This document shows positions 26,977 through 36,778 of a stretch of 37,092 nt of DNA, piece by piece; the stretch's first letter is position 1, and each line of letters starts with the position of its first letter. Origin of the DNA: Ga0077536 sp043744805. Lineage in GTDB: Bacteria > Pseudomonadota > Gammaproteobacteria > Ga0077536. A program made the translations under genes and the position numbers. The stretch spans positions 1 through 37,092 of the forward strand of contig JAYTTZ010000048.1 in NCBI GenBank assembly GCA_043744805.1, read 5' to 3'. The notes under the pieces were generated by a model. That model saw only the letters and a list, made by a program, of their open reading frames with translations. It was not told the origin of the DNA and searched no databases.

Positions 26977-28485
26977 TCATCCCAATCGCTTGCGTTCATT
27001 GGACGGCGCGATCTGCATGGCCTCACGGTATTTAGCGACCGTCCTCCGGGCGACGTTAATCCCCTGCTCGTCGCCCAGGATTTCGGCCAGGCGGCTGTCG
27101 CTCAGGGGTTTGTCGTGTGCCTCGGCGCCGATGAGCTTGCGCAACATCGCACGGATGGCCGTGGACGACGCCTCCCCGCCCATGCTGGTGCTGACGTGGC
27201 TGGAGAAGAAGTACTTGAGTTCGTAGGTGCCGCGCGGCGTGTGCATGTACTTGCGGCTGGTGACCCGCGAGATGGTCGATTCGTGCATCTCCAGCACCTC
27301 CGCGATGTCATGCAGCACGAGCGGCTTCATGGCCTCGTCGCCGAGTTCGAGGAAGGCTTTCTGGCGCTCGACGATCGCCGCCGCCACTTTCAACAAGGTT
27401 TCGCTGCGGCTCTGCAGGCTTTTGATGAACCACTTGGCTTCCTGCAGGTGGGTCTTGAGCGAAGTGTTGGTGCTGCTGTTGTCGGCGCGGCGGATCATGC
27501 TGGCGTAGTAGGGATTGACCCGCAGGTGCGGCACCGTGTCGGGGTTGAGCTCCACCTTCCAGCGCCCGCGCTGCTTGCGGACGAACACGTCGGGTACCAG
27601 GTATTCGGGCGGCTGCTCCGAGAAGCGCGAGCCGGGGCGGGGGTCGAGCGTCCGGACCAGGGCCAGGACTTCGCGGAGCTCCTCGTGGGTGAGCTTCATC
27701 CGGCGCATGACCTGGTTGAAGTCACGGTTGCCCAGCGTATCCAGGTGGTTTTCGCACAGACGCTGCGCCTCGGCGAGCCACTGCGTGCCAGGCTCGAGTT
27801 CGCGCAATTGCAGGAGCAGGCATTCGCTGAGGGAACGGGCCGCGACCCCGGCAGGCTCCAATGCCTGGACCTGCTTCAGCACGGCTTCGATCTCATCTTC
27901 TTCGACGGCGATGCCGCTCGCGGCAAGCACCGCCTGGATGTCCTCGATGCTGGTTTCCAGGCGGCCATCGTCGTTCAGCGCGTCGATGATCGCCGTGCCG
28001 ATGGCCTGGTCGACCCCGGACAGCGGCAGCAGGTTGAGCTGCCAGAGGAGATGGTCGCGCAGGGTGCCGGTGCCGCCCCGGACGTTCTCGTATTCGCCGG
28101 AATCCGCGCCCGAGGCGCCCGGTCCGCTCGCCGGGAGCGTGCTGTCGAAGACTTCATCCCATTCGCTGTCGACCGGGAGTTCTTCGGGGATGTCATCGGT
28201 GGTGGACGGCGCGATGAAGTCTTCGCCAGCGCCGTCGGTGTCGTCCCCGCCGCTGAAGGACTCCGCCTCGTCCCCACTTGGGGCGCTGCTGGCGGGCAGG
28301 TCGGCGGCATAGTCGGAGACCGGCGTCTCCTCGTCGTCCACTTCCAGCATCATGTTGGAATCCAGGACCTGCTGGATCTCTAGCTCGAGCTCCATGGACG
28401 ACAACTGCAGCAGCTTGATGGCCTGCTGCAACTGGGGCGTCATGGTCAGCTGCTGGCCAAGCTTGAGCTGCAGGGATTGCTTCAT
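26977..28485 (-). CDS. rpoN: RNA polymerase sigma-54 factor
   Basis: A 502-residue sigma-54. Region I is the glutamine/leucine-rich start MKQSLQLKLGQQLTMTPQLQQAIKLLQLS. Region II is the acidic stretch from ~50 to 115. The core-binding domain (~125-320), the helix-turn-helix around IAEVLEMHESTISRVTSRKYM, and the RpoN box ARRTVAKYREAM near the C-terminus are all present. It needs AAA+ activators bound upstream of target promoters. It lies downstream of lptB, 96 bases away, and before hpf. Confidence 0.97.
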   Translation of the reverse strand: MKQSLQLKLGQQLTMTPQLQQAIKLLQLSSMELELEIQQVLDSNMMLEVDDEETPVSDYAADLPASSAPSGDEAESFSGGDDTDGAGEDFIAPSTTDDIPEELPVDSEWDEVFDSTLPASGPGASGADSGEYENVRGGTGTLRDHLLWQLNLLPLSGVDQAIGTAIIDALNDDGRLETSIEDIQAVLAASGIAVEEDEIEAVLKQVQALEPAGVAARSLSECLLLQLRELEPGTQWLAEAQRLCENHLDTLGNRDFNQVMRRMKLTHEELREVLALVRTLDPRPGSRFSEQPPEYLVPDVFVRKQRGRWKVELNPDTVPHLRVNPYYASMIRRADNSSTNTSLKTHLQEAKWFIKSLQSRSETLLKVAAAIVERQKAFLELGDEAMKPLVLHDIAEVLEMHESTISRVTSRKYMHTPRGTYELKYFFSSHVSTSMGGEASSTAIRAMLRKLIGAEAHDKPLSDSRLAEILGDEQGINVARRTVAKYREAMQIAPSNERKRLG

Positions 28486-28581
28486 GCGATAGCGGTACGG
28501 GTCCGGCGGATCGGTGTGTTGGGTCGACGGTTCGAGTCTAGCGCATTATCCGCGGCGGCCCGGGTACCGCCGGGCGGCGGG

Positions 28582-29303
<722 letters not shown>

Positions 29304-29307
<4 letters not shown>

Positions 29308-29873
29308 GGCGCGGGAGCGGCGACAGGGCCGGGCTTCCGGGGTGGGATGATCACCTTGATGCGGCCACCCGGCTTGCCGGTAGGCTTCTGGCCTGGTTCG
29401 AGCAGCGGATCGCCACGGCCGGTAATGACGCTTTTCTTGGTGTCGTAGTTGATGCGGTAGCCCTCGAACAGGCGTTCGCCCTGCTTGAGGCTCGCATCCT
29501 TGACGAGGATGAGCTGGTTCTTCCTGGCGTGGTACTCGACCTGCAACGCCTGCCCTTCGATATCTTCCCGGCTGCCATCGGGGGTCTGGCGGAAGTAGGC
29601 CGGACGCCCGTCGACGAAAACATCCTCGAGCGCGCGCTGGTCGTCGAAGGTGGCCCGCATGCGGTCGCCGGTCATGCGGATCGAGCCCTGGGTGATGATG
29701 ACGTTGCCGATGTACACCGTCGTGCCCGCCTTGTCGTCCATTTCGGCGAAGTCAGCCTGCACCTCGACGGGTTGCTGGGGATCGGTCGACAAGGCACGTG
29801 CGCCGGGCCCCGTGGCCAGCCACAGCAACGCGGCGAGCGCGGCCTTACTTCTGTTCAATGCGATGGCGTTCAA
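29304..29873 (-). CDS. lptA: LPS transport periplasmic protein LptA
   Basis: A 189-residue periplasmic bridge protein. A signal peptide (SKAALAALLWLATGPGARA) precedes an OstA/LptA beta-jelly-roll with VEVQADFAEMDDKAGTTVYIGNVIITQGSIRMTGDRM, split here as two family motifs: 'ADFAE' and 'TGNV'-like IGNVIITQGS. The C-terminal 30 residues are a basic, proline-rich tail beyond the core. Its start lies inside the lptC frame, overlapping by 29 bases. Confidence 0.92.
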
Positions 29874-30435
29874 TGCGGCTTCTTACCCGTTCGCGCAACT
29901 CCATGCGATGTTGCCCGAAATTCGCGCGGAAACCTTTGGTTTTGGTCACGCTGTTAAAACTCTTGATGGTCGCTGCGTTGTCCGTTTCGGCGTATTGCAC
30001 CTTGGGGAACACGCGGAGCTCCGAGGTGAGGATTTCAAATTCGCGTTCGCCGTCATCGTCGACCCGGAAGATTTCAACCCGCCCGTGGAGGATAACGAGA
30101 TCGGTGTTGGCCATGAGCGTGCCGCGCTCGGCGATGACCTGCCAGGGGCTTTCGTCCTCATTGTAGATTTCCATCCGTGGCCGGGCCAATTCGGTCGAGT
30201 TGTCGTCCGGGTAGTGGTACACCTCGTCCGCCATCAGCACGTTCTGCAGGTCGCCGTTGCGGTCCATCGTATGGCGCACCATGTCGATGAGGTAGTAGTC
30301 CGGCGTGTGGCGACGGGGCGGCGGCGGCAACTCGTCCCGGGTCAACACCTGCCATGCCCAGAAACTGCCGGCGCTGAGCACCAACGCCAACAGGGTGATG
30401 ACGCCCGCCCTGCCGATGTCGATCCGCCCCAACAT
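29845..30435 (-). CDS. lptC: LPS export protein LptC
   Basis: A 196-residue bitopic inner-membrane protein handing LPS to LptA. The start at 30433-30435 is two bases after the kdsC stop; the frame is open further upstream but that part is kdsC shadow. One membrane helix (AGVITLLALVLSAGSFWAW, ~10-28) is followed by the periplasmic domain, with PDYYLIDMV, WQVIAERGTLMANTDLVILHGRVEI and LRVFPKVQYAETDNAATI typical of LptC. The last ~30 residues are strongly basic. Confidence 0.92.
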   Translation of the reverse strand: MLGRIDIGRAGVITLLALVLSAGSFWAWQVLTRDELPPPPRRHTPDYYLIDMVRHTMDRNGDLQNVLMADEVYHYPDDNSTELARPRMEIYNEDESPWQVIAERGTLMANTDLVILHGRVEIFRVDDDGEREFEILTSELRVFPKVQYAETDNAATIKSFNSVTKTKGFRANFGQHRMELRERVRSRIERHRIEQK

Positions 30436-30437
30436 CG

Positions 30438-30974
30438 TCAGGCCTGGACACCGTAACGCGCGTACTCGGCGGCCAGGGTTCCCTTGGCCTGCATGATGAA
30501 TTCGCAGATCTCTCGAACTGCCCCGGCGCCGCCCACGGCGCGGGTCTGCCACCGGGCGGCTTCCACGCACCGCGGATGGCCGTCGGCGACGGTCACCGGC
30601 AGGCCTACCCGCAGGAGAACCGGCAGGTCGGGGAGATCGTCGCCGGCGTAGCAAATCTCCTCCACGCCGACGTCGAGCCTGGCGCAGAGGTCGGCGAGCG
30701 CCACGAGTTTGTCGCGCTGGCCCTGGTAGACGTACTCGATGCCGAGCTCGGCCATGCGCGTGGCCACCACAGCGGACTGCCGGCCGGTGATGATCGCCAC
30801 CGGCATGCCCGACTGGCGGAGCATCACCAGGCCGTGGCCGTCACGCACGTTGAATATCTTGAACTCCTCGCCGGCCGGCCCAAGGATGAGCTGGCCATTG
30901 GTCATCACGCCGTCGACGTCGAACACCACGAGCCGGACCCGGGCCGCGAGCTCGAGCAGCGCACCGGTGTTCAC
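30438..30974 (-). CDS. kdsC: 3-deoxy-D-manno-octulosonate 8-phosphate phosphatase
   Basis: A 178-residue HAD-family phosphatase without a cap domain, working as a tetramer to make Kdo from Kdo-8-phosphate. The nucleophile motif is VVFDVDGVMTNG, with IITGRQS as the second motif and CYAGDDLPDLPVL as the acidic fourth motif. It overlaps the kdsD stop by 4 bases. The pairing kdsD-kdsC followed by lptCAB is the usual gammaproteobacterial order. Confidence 0.95.
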   Translation of the reverse strand: MNTGALLELAARVRLVVFDVDGVMTNGQLILGPAGEEFKIFNVRDGHGLVMLRQSGMPVAIITGRQSAVVATRMAELGIEYVYQGQRDKLVALADLCARLDVGVEEICYAGDDLPDLPVLLRVGLPVTVADGHPRCVEAARWQTRAVGGAGAVREICEFIMQAKGTLAAEYARYGVQA

Positions 30975-31954
30975 ATGACCCTCGCTTTCAGCAGGTCGTG
31001 CATGTTGAGCACGCCTTCAAGCACGCCACCGGGGCCGGTCACTAGCAGCGCGTTGATCTTGTTTTCCTGCATCACGCGCAGCGCCTCGGCGGCGAGGGTG
31101 TTGGTGGGGATGGTTTTGCCATTGCGGGTCATGTAGGTCGAGACGGGTTGCCTCAACGCGTCCATCTCGCCGTGGTCGAGCACCCGGCGGAGGTCACCGT
31201 CGGTGAAGATGCCGAGCACCCGATCGGCCGCGTCCACGATAGCGGTCAGGCCCAGGCCCTTGCGGGTCATTTCAAGGAGCGCGTCGCGCAGCGGGGTGTC
31301 GGCCTGCACCCGGGGCATGGTGTCGCCCCGATGCATGACATCGTCGATCTTGAGCAGCAGGCGGCGCCCGAGCGCGCCACCGGGGTGGGAGCGCGCGAAG
31401 TCCTCCTGCGTGAAGCCACGAGCTTCGAGCAGCGCGACGGCCAGCGCATCGCCCATGGCCAGCGCGGCGGTGGTACTGGAGGTGGGCGCAAGTCCGAGCG
31501 GACAGGCTTCCTGGGCCACGCCCACGTTGATGTGGACAGTGGCCGCTTCAGCCAGGGTCGAGGCGGGATTGCCCGTCATCGCGATAAGCGGCACGCCGAG
31601 CCGCCGCAGCAGCGGCACCAGAACGATGAGTTCGTCGGTTTCGCCGGAGTTGGAGAGCGCGAGGACCACGTCCTCCGCCTTCACCATGCCCATATCGCCG
31701 TGGCTTGCTTCGCCGGGATGGACGAAGAATGCGGGTGTGCCGGTACTCGCCAGGGTGGCGGCGATCTTGCTGCCGACGTGGCCGGACTTGCCCATGCCGA
31801 ACACCACCACGCGGCCGCTGCATTTCAGCAGGTAGTCGGCGGCGGTGACAAAGGCCTCGTCGATGCGAGGAATGAGGTCGGCGATCGCCTTGGCCTCGAT
31901 CTCGAGCACGGCCTGGGCGAGCTTGCGGAGCTTTTCGGCGTCTGTGGGATCCAC
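30971..31954 (-). CDS. kdsD: Arabinose-5-phosphate isomerase
   Basis: A 327-residue enzyme converting ribulose 5-phosphate to arabinose 5-phosphate, the entry to Kdo synthesis. The N-terminal SIS domain (about 35-180) has VVFGMGKSGHVGSKIAATLASTGTPAFF split by the family motif FGMGKSGH, then HPGEASHGDMG and SNSGETDE. Two CBS domains fill ~205-327 (from VMHRGDTMP and from YMTRNGKTI). It is first in the operon running through lptB toward rpoN and divergent from murU. Confidence 0.95.
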   Translation of the reverse strand: MDPTDAEKLRKLAQAVLEIEAKAIADLIPRIDEAFVTAADYLLKCSGRVVVFGMGKSGHVGSKIAATLASTGTPAFFVHPGEASHGDMGMVKAEDVVLALSNSGETDELIVLVPLLRRLGVPLIAMTGNPASTLAEAATVHINVGVAQEACPLGLAPTSSTTAALAMGDALAVALLEARGFTQEDFARSHPGGALGRRLLLKIDDVMHRGDTMPRVQADTPLRDALLEMTRKGLGLTAIVDAADRVLGIFTDGDLRRVLDHGEMDALRQPVSTYMTRNGKTIPTNTLAAEALRVMQENKINALLVTGPGGVLEGVLNMHDLLKARVM

Positions 31955-32178
31955 GTCTGTCGGAACCTGTTTGCGCGGGCGGTGTGGACGATGGCGGGTT
32001 GCCGCTTGCGCGTGGAGACCAAGTCGTTGCGCGGGCGGGGCGCGACGGGGCGCTTCAGTGCGCGCCCGTATTCGAACGGATTACATTACCTTCTGCAAGC
32101 CACGGGCCAGTTCACGGCAAAGGCCGCGCTAAACCCGGTCCGTCGAGTCGTCGTCGCCCCTTGCGTGGAGCTGATTGA

Positions 32179-32847
32179 ATGAAAGCCATGTTGCTGGCGG
32201 CAGGGCGCGGCGAACGCCTGCGGCCCCTGACCGACCATCGCCCTAAACCCCTGCTCGAGGTGGCGGGCAAACCCCTTATCGTCTGGCAACTCGAAAAGCT
32301 GGCGCTGGCCGGGGTGACGGAAGTGGTCGTGAATCTCGCCCACCTCGGCGAGCAGATTCCCATCGTCCTCGGCAATGGCGACGCGTGGGATATTCGAATC
32401 CACTACTCACGTGAGCCCGAAGGGGCCCTCGAAACCGCCGGCGGAATCCGGCTGGCGCTGTCCCTGCTGGGTGAAGCGCCCTTCATTCTGGCCAATGCGG
32501 ACGTCTGGACCGATTTCGACTTCCGGAGCCTGCCCGCCACCCTTGGCGGGCTCGCCCACCTCGTGATGGTGGGCAACCCGCCCCATCACGCCGCCGGTGA
32601 TTTTGGTTTGAAAGGCGGCCGGATCACACTGTCCGAAGCGCCGTGCCTGACCTACGCCGGCCTTGGCCTTTACTCACCGGAACTGGTTCGGCACGTGATC
32701 CCGGGCACCCGCGCTGCGCTTGCGCCCCTGCTTCGCAGGGCCATCGGCGAGGGCCAGGTCAGTGGCCAGGAATACCCGGGAAGATGGATAGACATAGGAA
32801 CCGCACAGCGGCTGAAGGAAGCCGATACCGCAGCGCGATTCAGTTGA
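32179..32847 (+). CDS. murU: N-acetylmuramate alpha-1-phosphate uridylyltransferase
   Basis: A 222-residue sugar nucleotidyltransferase. The N-terminal signature MLLAAGRGERLRPLT followed by KPLLEVAGKPLI and the metal-binding ILANADVWTDFD match MurU, which makes UDP-MurNAc in the cell-wall recycling route that bypasses de novo synthesis (known from Pseudomonas). In Pseudomonas its partner kinase AmgK lies next to it; no such gene is adjacent here. Without that neighbour, a generic nucleotidyltransferase is a weaker alternative, but the short length favours MurU. Confidence 0.85.
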   Translation: MKAMLLAAGRGERLRPLTDHRPKPLLEVAGKPLIVWQLEKLALAGVTEVVVNLAHLGEQIPIVLGNGDAWDIRIHYSREPEGALETAGGIRLALSLLGEAPFILANADVWTDFDFRSLPATLGGLAHLVMVGNPPHHAAGDFGLKGGRITLSEAPCLTYAGLGLYSPELVRHVIPGTRAALAPLLRRAIGEGQVSGQEYPGRWIDIGTAQRLKEADTAARFS

Positions 32848-32858
32848 CCGAAAGCAGC

Positions 32859-32940
32859 TAAATTCGATTAATCATTATTAAACAAAAGGATAGAGGGTTT
32901 AATTATTTTTAGGTTTATGTATCGGCGGTAAAGCCTTATT
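32859..32940. other. AT-rich patch upstream of the transglycosylase gene
   Basis: About 80 bases between murU and the mltF-like gene are strikingly AT-rich; by my count only 13 of the 60 bases at 32861-32920 are G or C, against roughly two thirds in the flanks. It includes the palindrome GATTAATC and runs of A and T. It could be an UP-element or nucleoid-protein site feeding the mltF-like gene, or a remnant of foreign DNA. I see no gene in it. Confidence 0.6.
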
Positions 32941-33068
32941 CTCCGTCCCCATGACCTCTCTCCCGATCGGCCCATGCGCCCGTTTGTTGCGCTTCCGCCA
33001 TTGCGCCCATCCCTAATCCAGCGTTACAAGACCCGTCCCGACGATTCCAACAGGCCTTTTCAAGCTTC

Positions 33069-35105
33069 ATGTTTCGTGATCTCACTCGCATCGCCGCCTT
33101 GCGCGGCTTGACGACTGCCCTGGTGCTCGCCTTCGGGTCAGCGCATGCGGCGCCCGTCGTCACGCGTGAAAATCCGCCGCCGCTGCGCGTGGTCGTGTTG
33201 CCGGACGCACCGTCCTCGGTGCAGACCTCGCAGGCTGCACGGATGCTCGAAGACTTCGCCCGCAGCGAAGGACGCAAGGTGGAGTGGTCGGTGGCGACCC
33301 ATCCCGCCGAACTCTTCGCCCGGCTCACCACCTATCGCGCCGATCTGGTAGTGGGCGCCCTGCCCTCTGAACTTGCGGGCAACCCTCGGCTTGCCGCCAC
33401 CAGTACGGTGGCCACCGAGCGCTACGTCGTGGTGGGACGCAACACCAATCCTGCCCGCTCGCCGCTCGATCTCCACGACATGAACGTCGCGGTCTCCCGC
33501 CGCACGCCGCTGTGGGACTACTTCAACGCCCTGCAGGCCGCAGTCCCCGGCATGCAGTTCGAAACCCGCGGCCGCAACCTCACTCGCGCCGAATCACTGC
33601 GACTCGTCGCGGAAGGCTCGGCCGACGTGGCGGTGGTGGCCGTCGGCGCCGATTCCAGCTGGAAACGCGAACAACCCAACCTGCGGGTACTGTTCGACCT
33701 GACCGGTGATGAACCCGTGAACTGGTACGCGCGGCGCGAAGACGCCCCACTGCGAGAAGCGCTCAACGCGTTCATTGAACGCTTCCATACGGCCTACCTC
33801 GAACCCACGGCGGCCGCGCCGCGCAACCTGCGCGCAATCCTCAACTCACGGGTCCTGCGGGTCATCACCCGCGTAGAACGGCCCAACTACTACATCGAGG
33901 GCGGCACGCCAAAAGGCTTCGAGTACGAAATGGCGCGCGGCTTCGCCGAGCAGCACGGGCTGCGGCTGGAAGTCCTGGTGGCCCATGATGAAGAGCAGAT
34001 GCGCGATTGGCTCCACCAGGGGATGGGGGATCTCATCTCGGCCCGCGTGGCCCCCGACAGCACCGGCGGGGACGGCATCTTCAGCGCCTCCCGCCACTAC
34101 CACTACACGGCCTATGTCCCAGTCAGTCGCGACGCGCTCAACTTCCAGGCGCCCGGCGTGCTCGCCACCAAGCGGATATCGGTCGTGCAGGATTCGCCCG
34201 AATGGCGCGCGCTCCGTTCATTGAACCGCGACGAGCCCGGTCCAAACGTGCTTGCGGTTGATCCCACCGTGGCCACCGACACCCTGCTGAAGCAAGTGGC
34301 GGCCGGGCTGCTCGATGCAACGGTTGTTTCGGCAGAAGACGCGGTGGCGGTCAAAATCCGCTATCCGACCCTCAAGCTCGGCACTTCCCTCCCGCACCGC
34401 TACGACTACCGCTGGCTCGTGCGCGATAACGATCCGAAGCTGCTGGAAGCCATTGACCAATTCCTGGTGGCCTCCCAGACCGATGGCCGCGAGACCATGC
34501 TGGCAGCCCGTTATTTCGACAATCCCAACAGCGCCCGTGCGGTCGCTGGCCGCCCGGGTCGTCTTTCGCCGTTCGACCCCATCGTCCAGCGCTATGCCGA
34601 GCGCTATGGCTTTGACTGGCGCCTCATCGCGGCGCAGATGTACCAGGAAAGCCAGTTCGACCCCGCCGCCACCTCGCGCAGCGGCGCCATGGGCCTGATG
34701 CAACTCTTGCCCAGCACGGCGGAATCCCTGGGCTTCGCCAACCTGGGACGCCCGGAAAGCTCGATCCACGCCGGAGTGAAGTACCTCTACACCCTGCGCA
34801 ACGAATTCGACGACCAGGTTCCCGTGGGCGAGCGCACGTGGTTTGCGCTGGCGGCCTACAACATGGGCAGCCAGCGGGTGGAGAAGGCGCGTGAAGTGGC
34901 GACGCGCTTGGGCCTCGATCCCAATCGCTGGACCGGCAACGTGGAAAAAGCGATGTTGAGCCTCGCGCGCAGTGCCACCCGCCACGGCGACCCGCGCTAC
35001 GGACAAGGCATCATCTACGTGCGGTCCATCCAGCTGCTCTACGGCAGCTATCGCAACGGGCTGGCGCTCTCGAGCCTGCGCCTTGCGGGCACGCCGTCCG
35101 CCTGA
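33069..35105 (+). CDS. MltF-like lytic transglycosylase with two substrate-binding-type domains
   Basis: A 678-residue exported protein. A signal peptide (to about Ala27-Ala28, SAHAAP) is followed by two tandem periplasmic binding-protein folds: ~38-245 (PLRVVVLPDAPSS, YRADLVVGALPSE) and ~260-485 (RVLRVITRVERPNYYIEGG, PKGFEYEMARGFAEQHGL). The C-terminal ~505-645 is a lysozyme-like SLT domain with catalytic Glu527 in MYQESQFDP, then SRSGAMGLMQLLPSTA and AAYNMGSQRV. MltF of E. coli is about 500 residues with one binding domain, so this form carries an extra one. It should cleave peptidoglycan to anhydromuramyl products in the periplasm; the extra domain may sense a ligand. Confidence 0.88.
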   Translation: MFRDLTRIAALRGLTTALVLAFGSAHAAPVVTRENPPPLRVVVLPDAPSSVQTSQAARMLEDFARSEGRKVEWSVATHPAELFARLTTYRADLVVGALPSELAGNPRLAATSTVATERYVVVGRNTNPARSPLDLHDMNVAVSRRTPLWDYFNALQAAVPGMQFETRGRNLTRAESLRLVAEGSADVAVVAVGADSSWKREQPNLRVLFDLTGDEPVNWYARREDAPLREALNAFIERFHTAYLEPTAAAPRNLRAILNSRVLRVITRVERPNYYIEGGTPKGFEYEMARGFAEQHGLRLEVLVAHDEEQMRDWLHQGMGDLISARVAPDSTGGDGIFSASRHYHYTAYVPVSRDALNFQAPGVLATKRISVVQDSPEWRALRSLNRDEPGPNVLAVDPTVATDTLLKQVAAGLLDATVVSAEDAVAVKIRYPTLKLGTSLPHRYDYRWLVRDNDPKLLEAIDQFLVASQTDGRETMLAARYFDNPNSARAVAGRPGRLSPFDPIVQRYAERYGFDWRLIAAQMYQESQFDPAATSRSGAMGLMQLLPSTAESLGFANLGRPESSIHAGVKYLYTLRNEFDDQVPVGERTWFALAAYNMGSQRVEKAREVATRLGLDPNRWTGNVEKAMLSLARSATRHGDPRYGQGIIYVRSIQLLYGSYRNGLALSSLRLAGTPSA

Positions 35106-35114
35106 TGCGCCGGC

Positions 35115-35795
35115 TCAGCGCGCGACATAGCGCGTGGGGTCGCTGATGCCCGCCTCCCTGAAGCCTGCCGCCCGCAACCTGCAGGCATCGCAGCGACCAC
35201 AGGCCAAGCCTTCGGCCGTTGCCTGGTAGCAAGTGACCGTCAAAGCGTAGTCGAGCCCCAGCGCCACGCCCATCCTGATGATCTCGGCCTTGGAGTGATG
35301 CAGCAGGGGCGTTACCACCGCAATACCATGGCCCTCTACCCCGCGCCGGGTGGCGAGTGTCGCAAGGTTCGAGAAGGCCTCGATGAAGTCCGGTCGGCAG
35401 TCCGGATAACCGGAATAGTCCACCGCGTTGACCCCAAGGTGGATTTCCCCGGCTTCCAGCACTTCCGCCCACGCCAGCGCCAGCGCCAGCAACACGGTGT
35501 TGCGCGCCGGGACGTAGGTCACGGGGATTGCCGTGGACGGCATTTCCGGCACGGCGATTGTGGGATCGGTCAGCGCCGAGCCCCCAAACTGGCCCAGATC
35601 GACGCTGGCACAGCGGTGTTCGCGGGCCCCTAGCGCGCTCGCCAAGCGCCGGGCTGCGCCAATCTCAGCAGCATGACGCTGGCCGTATTGCACGGTGAGC
35701 GCATAGCACTCCCGTCCTGCGGCCCTGGCCGCCGCCAGCACAGTGCTGGAATCAAGGCCACCTGAAAGCAGCACGACGGCGCGCAGCCCGCTCAT
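35115..35795 (-). CDS. queC: 7-cyano-7-deazaguanine synthase
   Basis: A 226-residue ATP-dependent enzyme making preQ0 from carboxydeazaguanine for queuosine tRNA modification. The PP-loop is LLSGGLDSST (9-18), with YVPARNTVLLALALAWAE and DYSGYPDCRPDFIEAF as family motifs. Zinc is bound by Cys189, Cys199, Cys202 and Cys205. It follows cpoB after 21 bases, in the tol-pal region as in pseudomonads, but queE, which often sits between, is missing here. Its end is 9 bases from the convergent mltF-like gene. Confidence 0.95.
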   Translation of the reverse strand: MSGLRAVVLLSGGLDSSTVLAAARAAGRECYALTVQYGQRHAAEIGAARRLASALGAREHRCASVDLGQFGGSALTDPTIAVPEMPSTAIPVTYVPARNTVLLALALAWAEVLEAGEIHLGVNAVDYSGYPDCRPDFIEAFSNLATLATRRGVEGHGIAVVTPLLHHSKAEIIRMGVALGLDYALTVTCYQATAEGLACGRCDACRLRAAGFREAGISDPTRYVAR

Positions 35796-35816
35796 GGCGA
35801 GGAGGCCGCAGGCGGA

Positions 35817-36740
35817 TCAGCGCGCCTTGCCACTCTTGATCTGGGCAAGGCGGTCTTCCGCCAGCCGGGCGGCGGCCGAGCCCGGAAACTGCTGGATGAG
35901 CGCATTCAGGGTGGCGCTGGCTTCCTTCGCCTTGCCAAGCTTGTCGTAGCTGTAGCCGGTCTTCAGCATCGCGTGCGACAGCTTCTTGCTGGCGGGGTAC
36001 TGGCCCTGCATCTTCTGGTACTCGGCGATGGCCGGCGCGTACTGGCCCTTGGCGTAGTACGCCTCGGCCAGCCAGTACTGCGCGTTGTCGCCGTACTGGC
36101 TTTGAGGGTGCTGGGCCTGGAAATCGGTGAAGGCGGCGATGGCACGGTCGTATTCGCCACCGCGCAAAAGGGCAAAGGCATCACGGTAGGCCGACTCGGA
36201 GCTCGCATCATCGCTGGTCGGTGCGGCGGCGGCGGCGGCGGTAATGTCGGCGCCACCGGCGGCAGGGGCGACCGGCGGCGTGGCAGCCATTGGGGCAAGT
36301 TCTGGAACGGGTCCAGCCTCACCGCCCGGCTCGCCACCGCCGGCAGGCGGGGCGTCCCGGGGCGCAGCGCTGGCCTCGGTTTCCACCTGCAGGGCGGCGT
36401 CGGGTGACGGCGTGCCCGCGACACTCACGTCAGCAGGCGGGGTAAGCGTCGGCAGGGACGCAGCAGCGGGTGGGACTGCGCCCACCGGTACCGCCGCGTG
36501 GCCTGCGGCCTCCACCTGGGTGCGCAGCTGGCCCAGCGCGTAGCCCTGGTCTTCCACCTGGCCGCGCAGGGCCTGGAGTTCGCGCTTCAGGCCGTCGACC
36601 TCCCGCAGGAGCTGGAGCACGCCTGCACTAGCCGGCGCGGCGTCCGCCACGGGACGCGGCGAAGGGCCGGCCGATTGCGCCAGCGTCCCGCTGGTGGCCA
36701 AGGTGCCGCCCAGCGCGGCGATGAACAGCAGTTGTCGCAT
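35817..36740 (-). CDS. cpoB: Tol-Pal associated cell-division coordinator CpoB (YbgF)
   Basis: A 307-residue periplasmic protein. A signal peptide ends near Ala21 (TLA before QSAG). A coiled-coil trimerisation segment follows (about 43-82, VLQLLREVDGLKRELQALRGQ). A long Ala/Pro/Gly-rich linker occupies ~85-180, and three TPR-like repeats fill the C-terminus (YRDAFALLRGGEYDRAIAAF, YWLAEAYYAKGQYAPAIAEY, LKTGYSYDKLGKAKEASATL). In E. coli CpoB links PBP1B activity to Tol-mediated constriction. AGAGGAGA precedes the ATG. The linker here is longer than usual. Confidence 0.93.
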   Translation of the reverse strand: MRQLLFIAALGGTLATSGTLAQSAGPSPRPVADAAPASAGVLQLLREVDGLKRELQALRGQVEDQGYALGQLRTQVEAAGHAAVPVGAVPPAAASLPTLTPPADVSVAGTPSPDAALQVETEASAAPRDAPPAGGGEPGGEAGPVPELAPMAATPPVAPAAGGADITAAAAAAPTSDDASSESAYRDAFALLRGGEYDRAIAAFTDFQAQHPQSQYGDNAQYWLAEAYYAKGQYAPAIAEYQKMQGQYPASKKLSHAMLKTGYSYDKLGKAKEASATLNALIQQFPGSAAARLAEDRLAQIKSGKAR

Positions 36741-36778
36741 GCTCGTCTCCTCTTCGCTGCATGGCAGCTGGGTAGCCC

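Noticed and set aside
28486..28581. Inverted repeat between lptB and rpoN as a terminator
   Set aside because: A CGGCGG/CCGCCG stem is possible, but there is no T-run and such pairs are common in GC-rich DNA.
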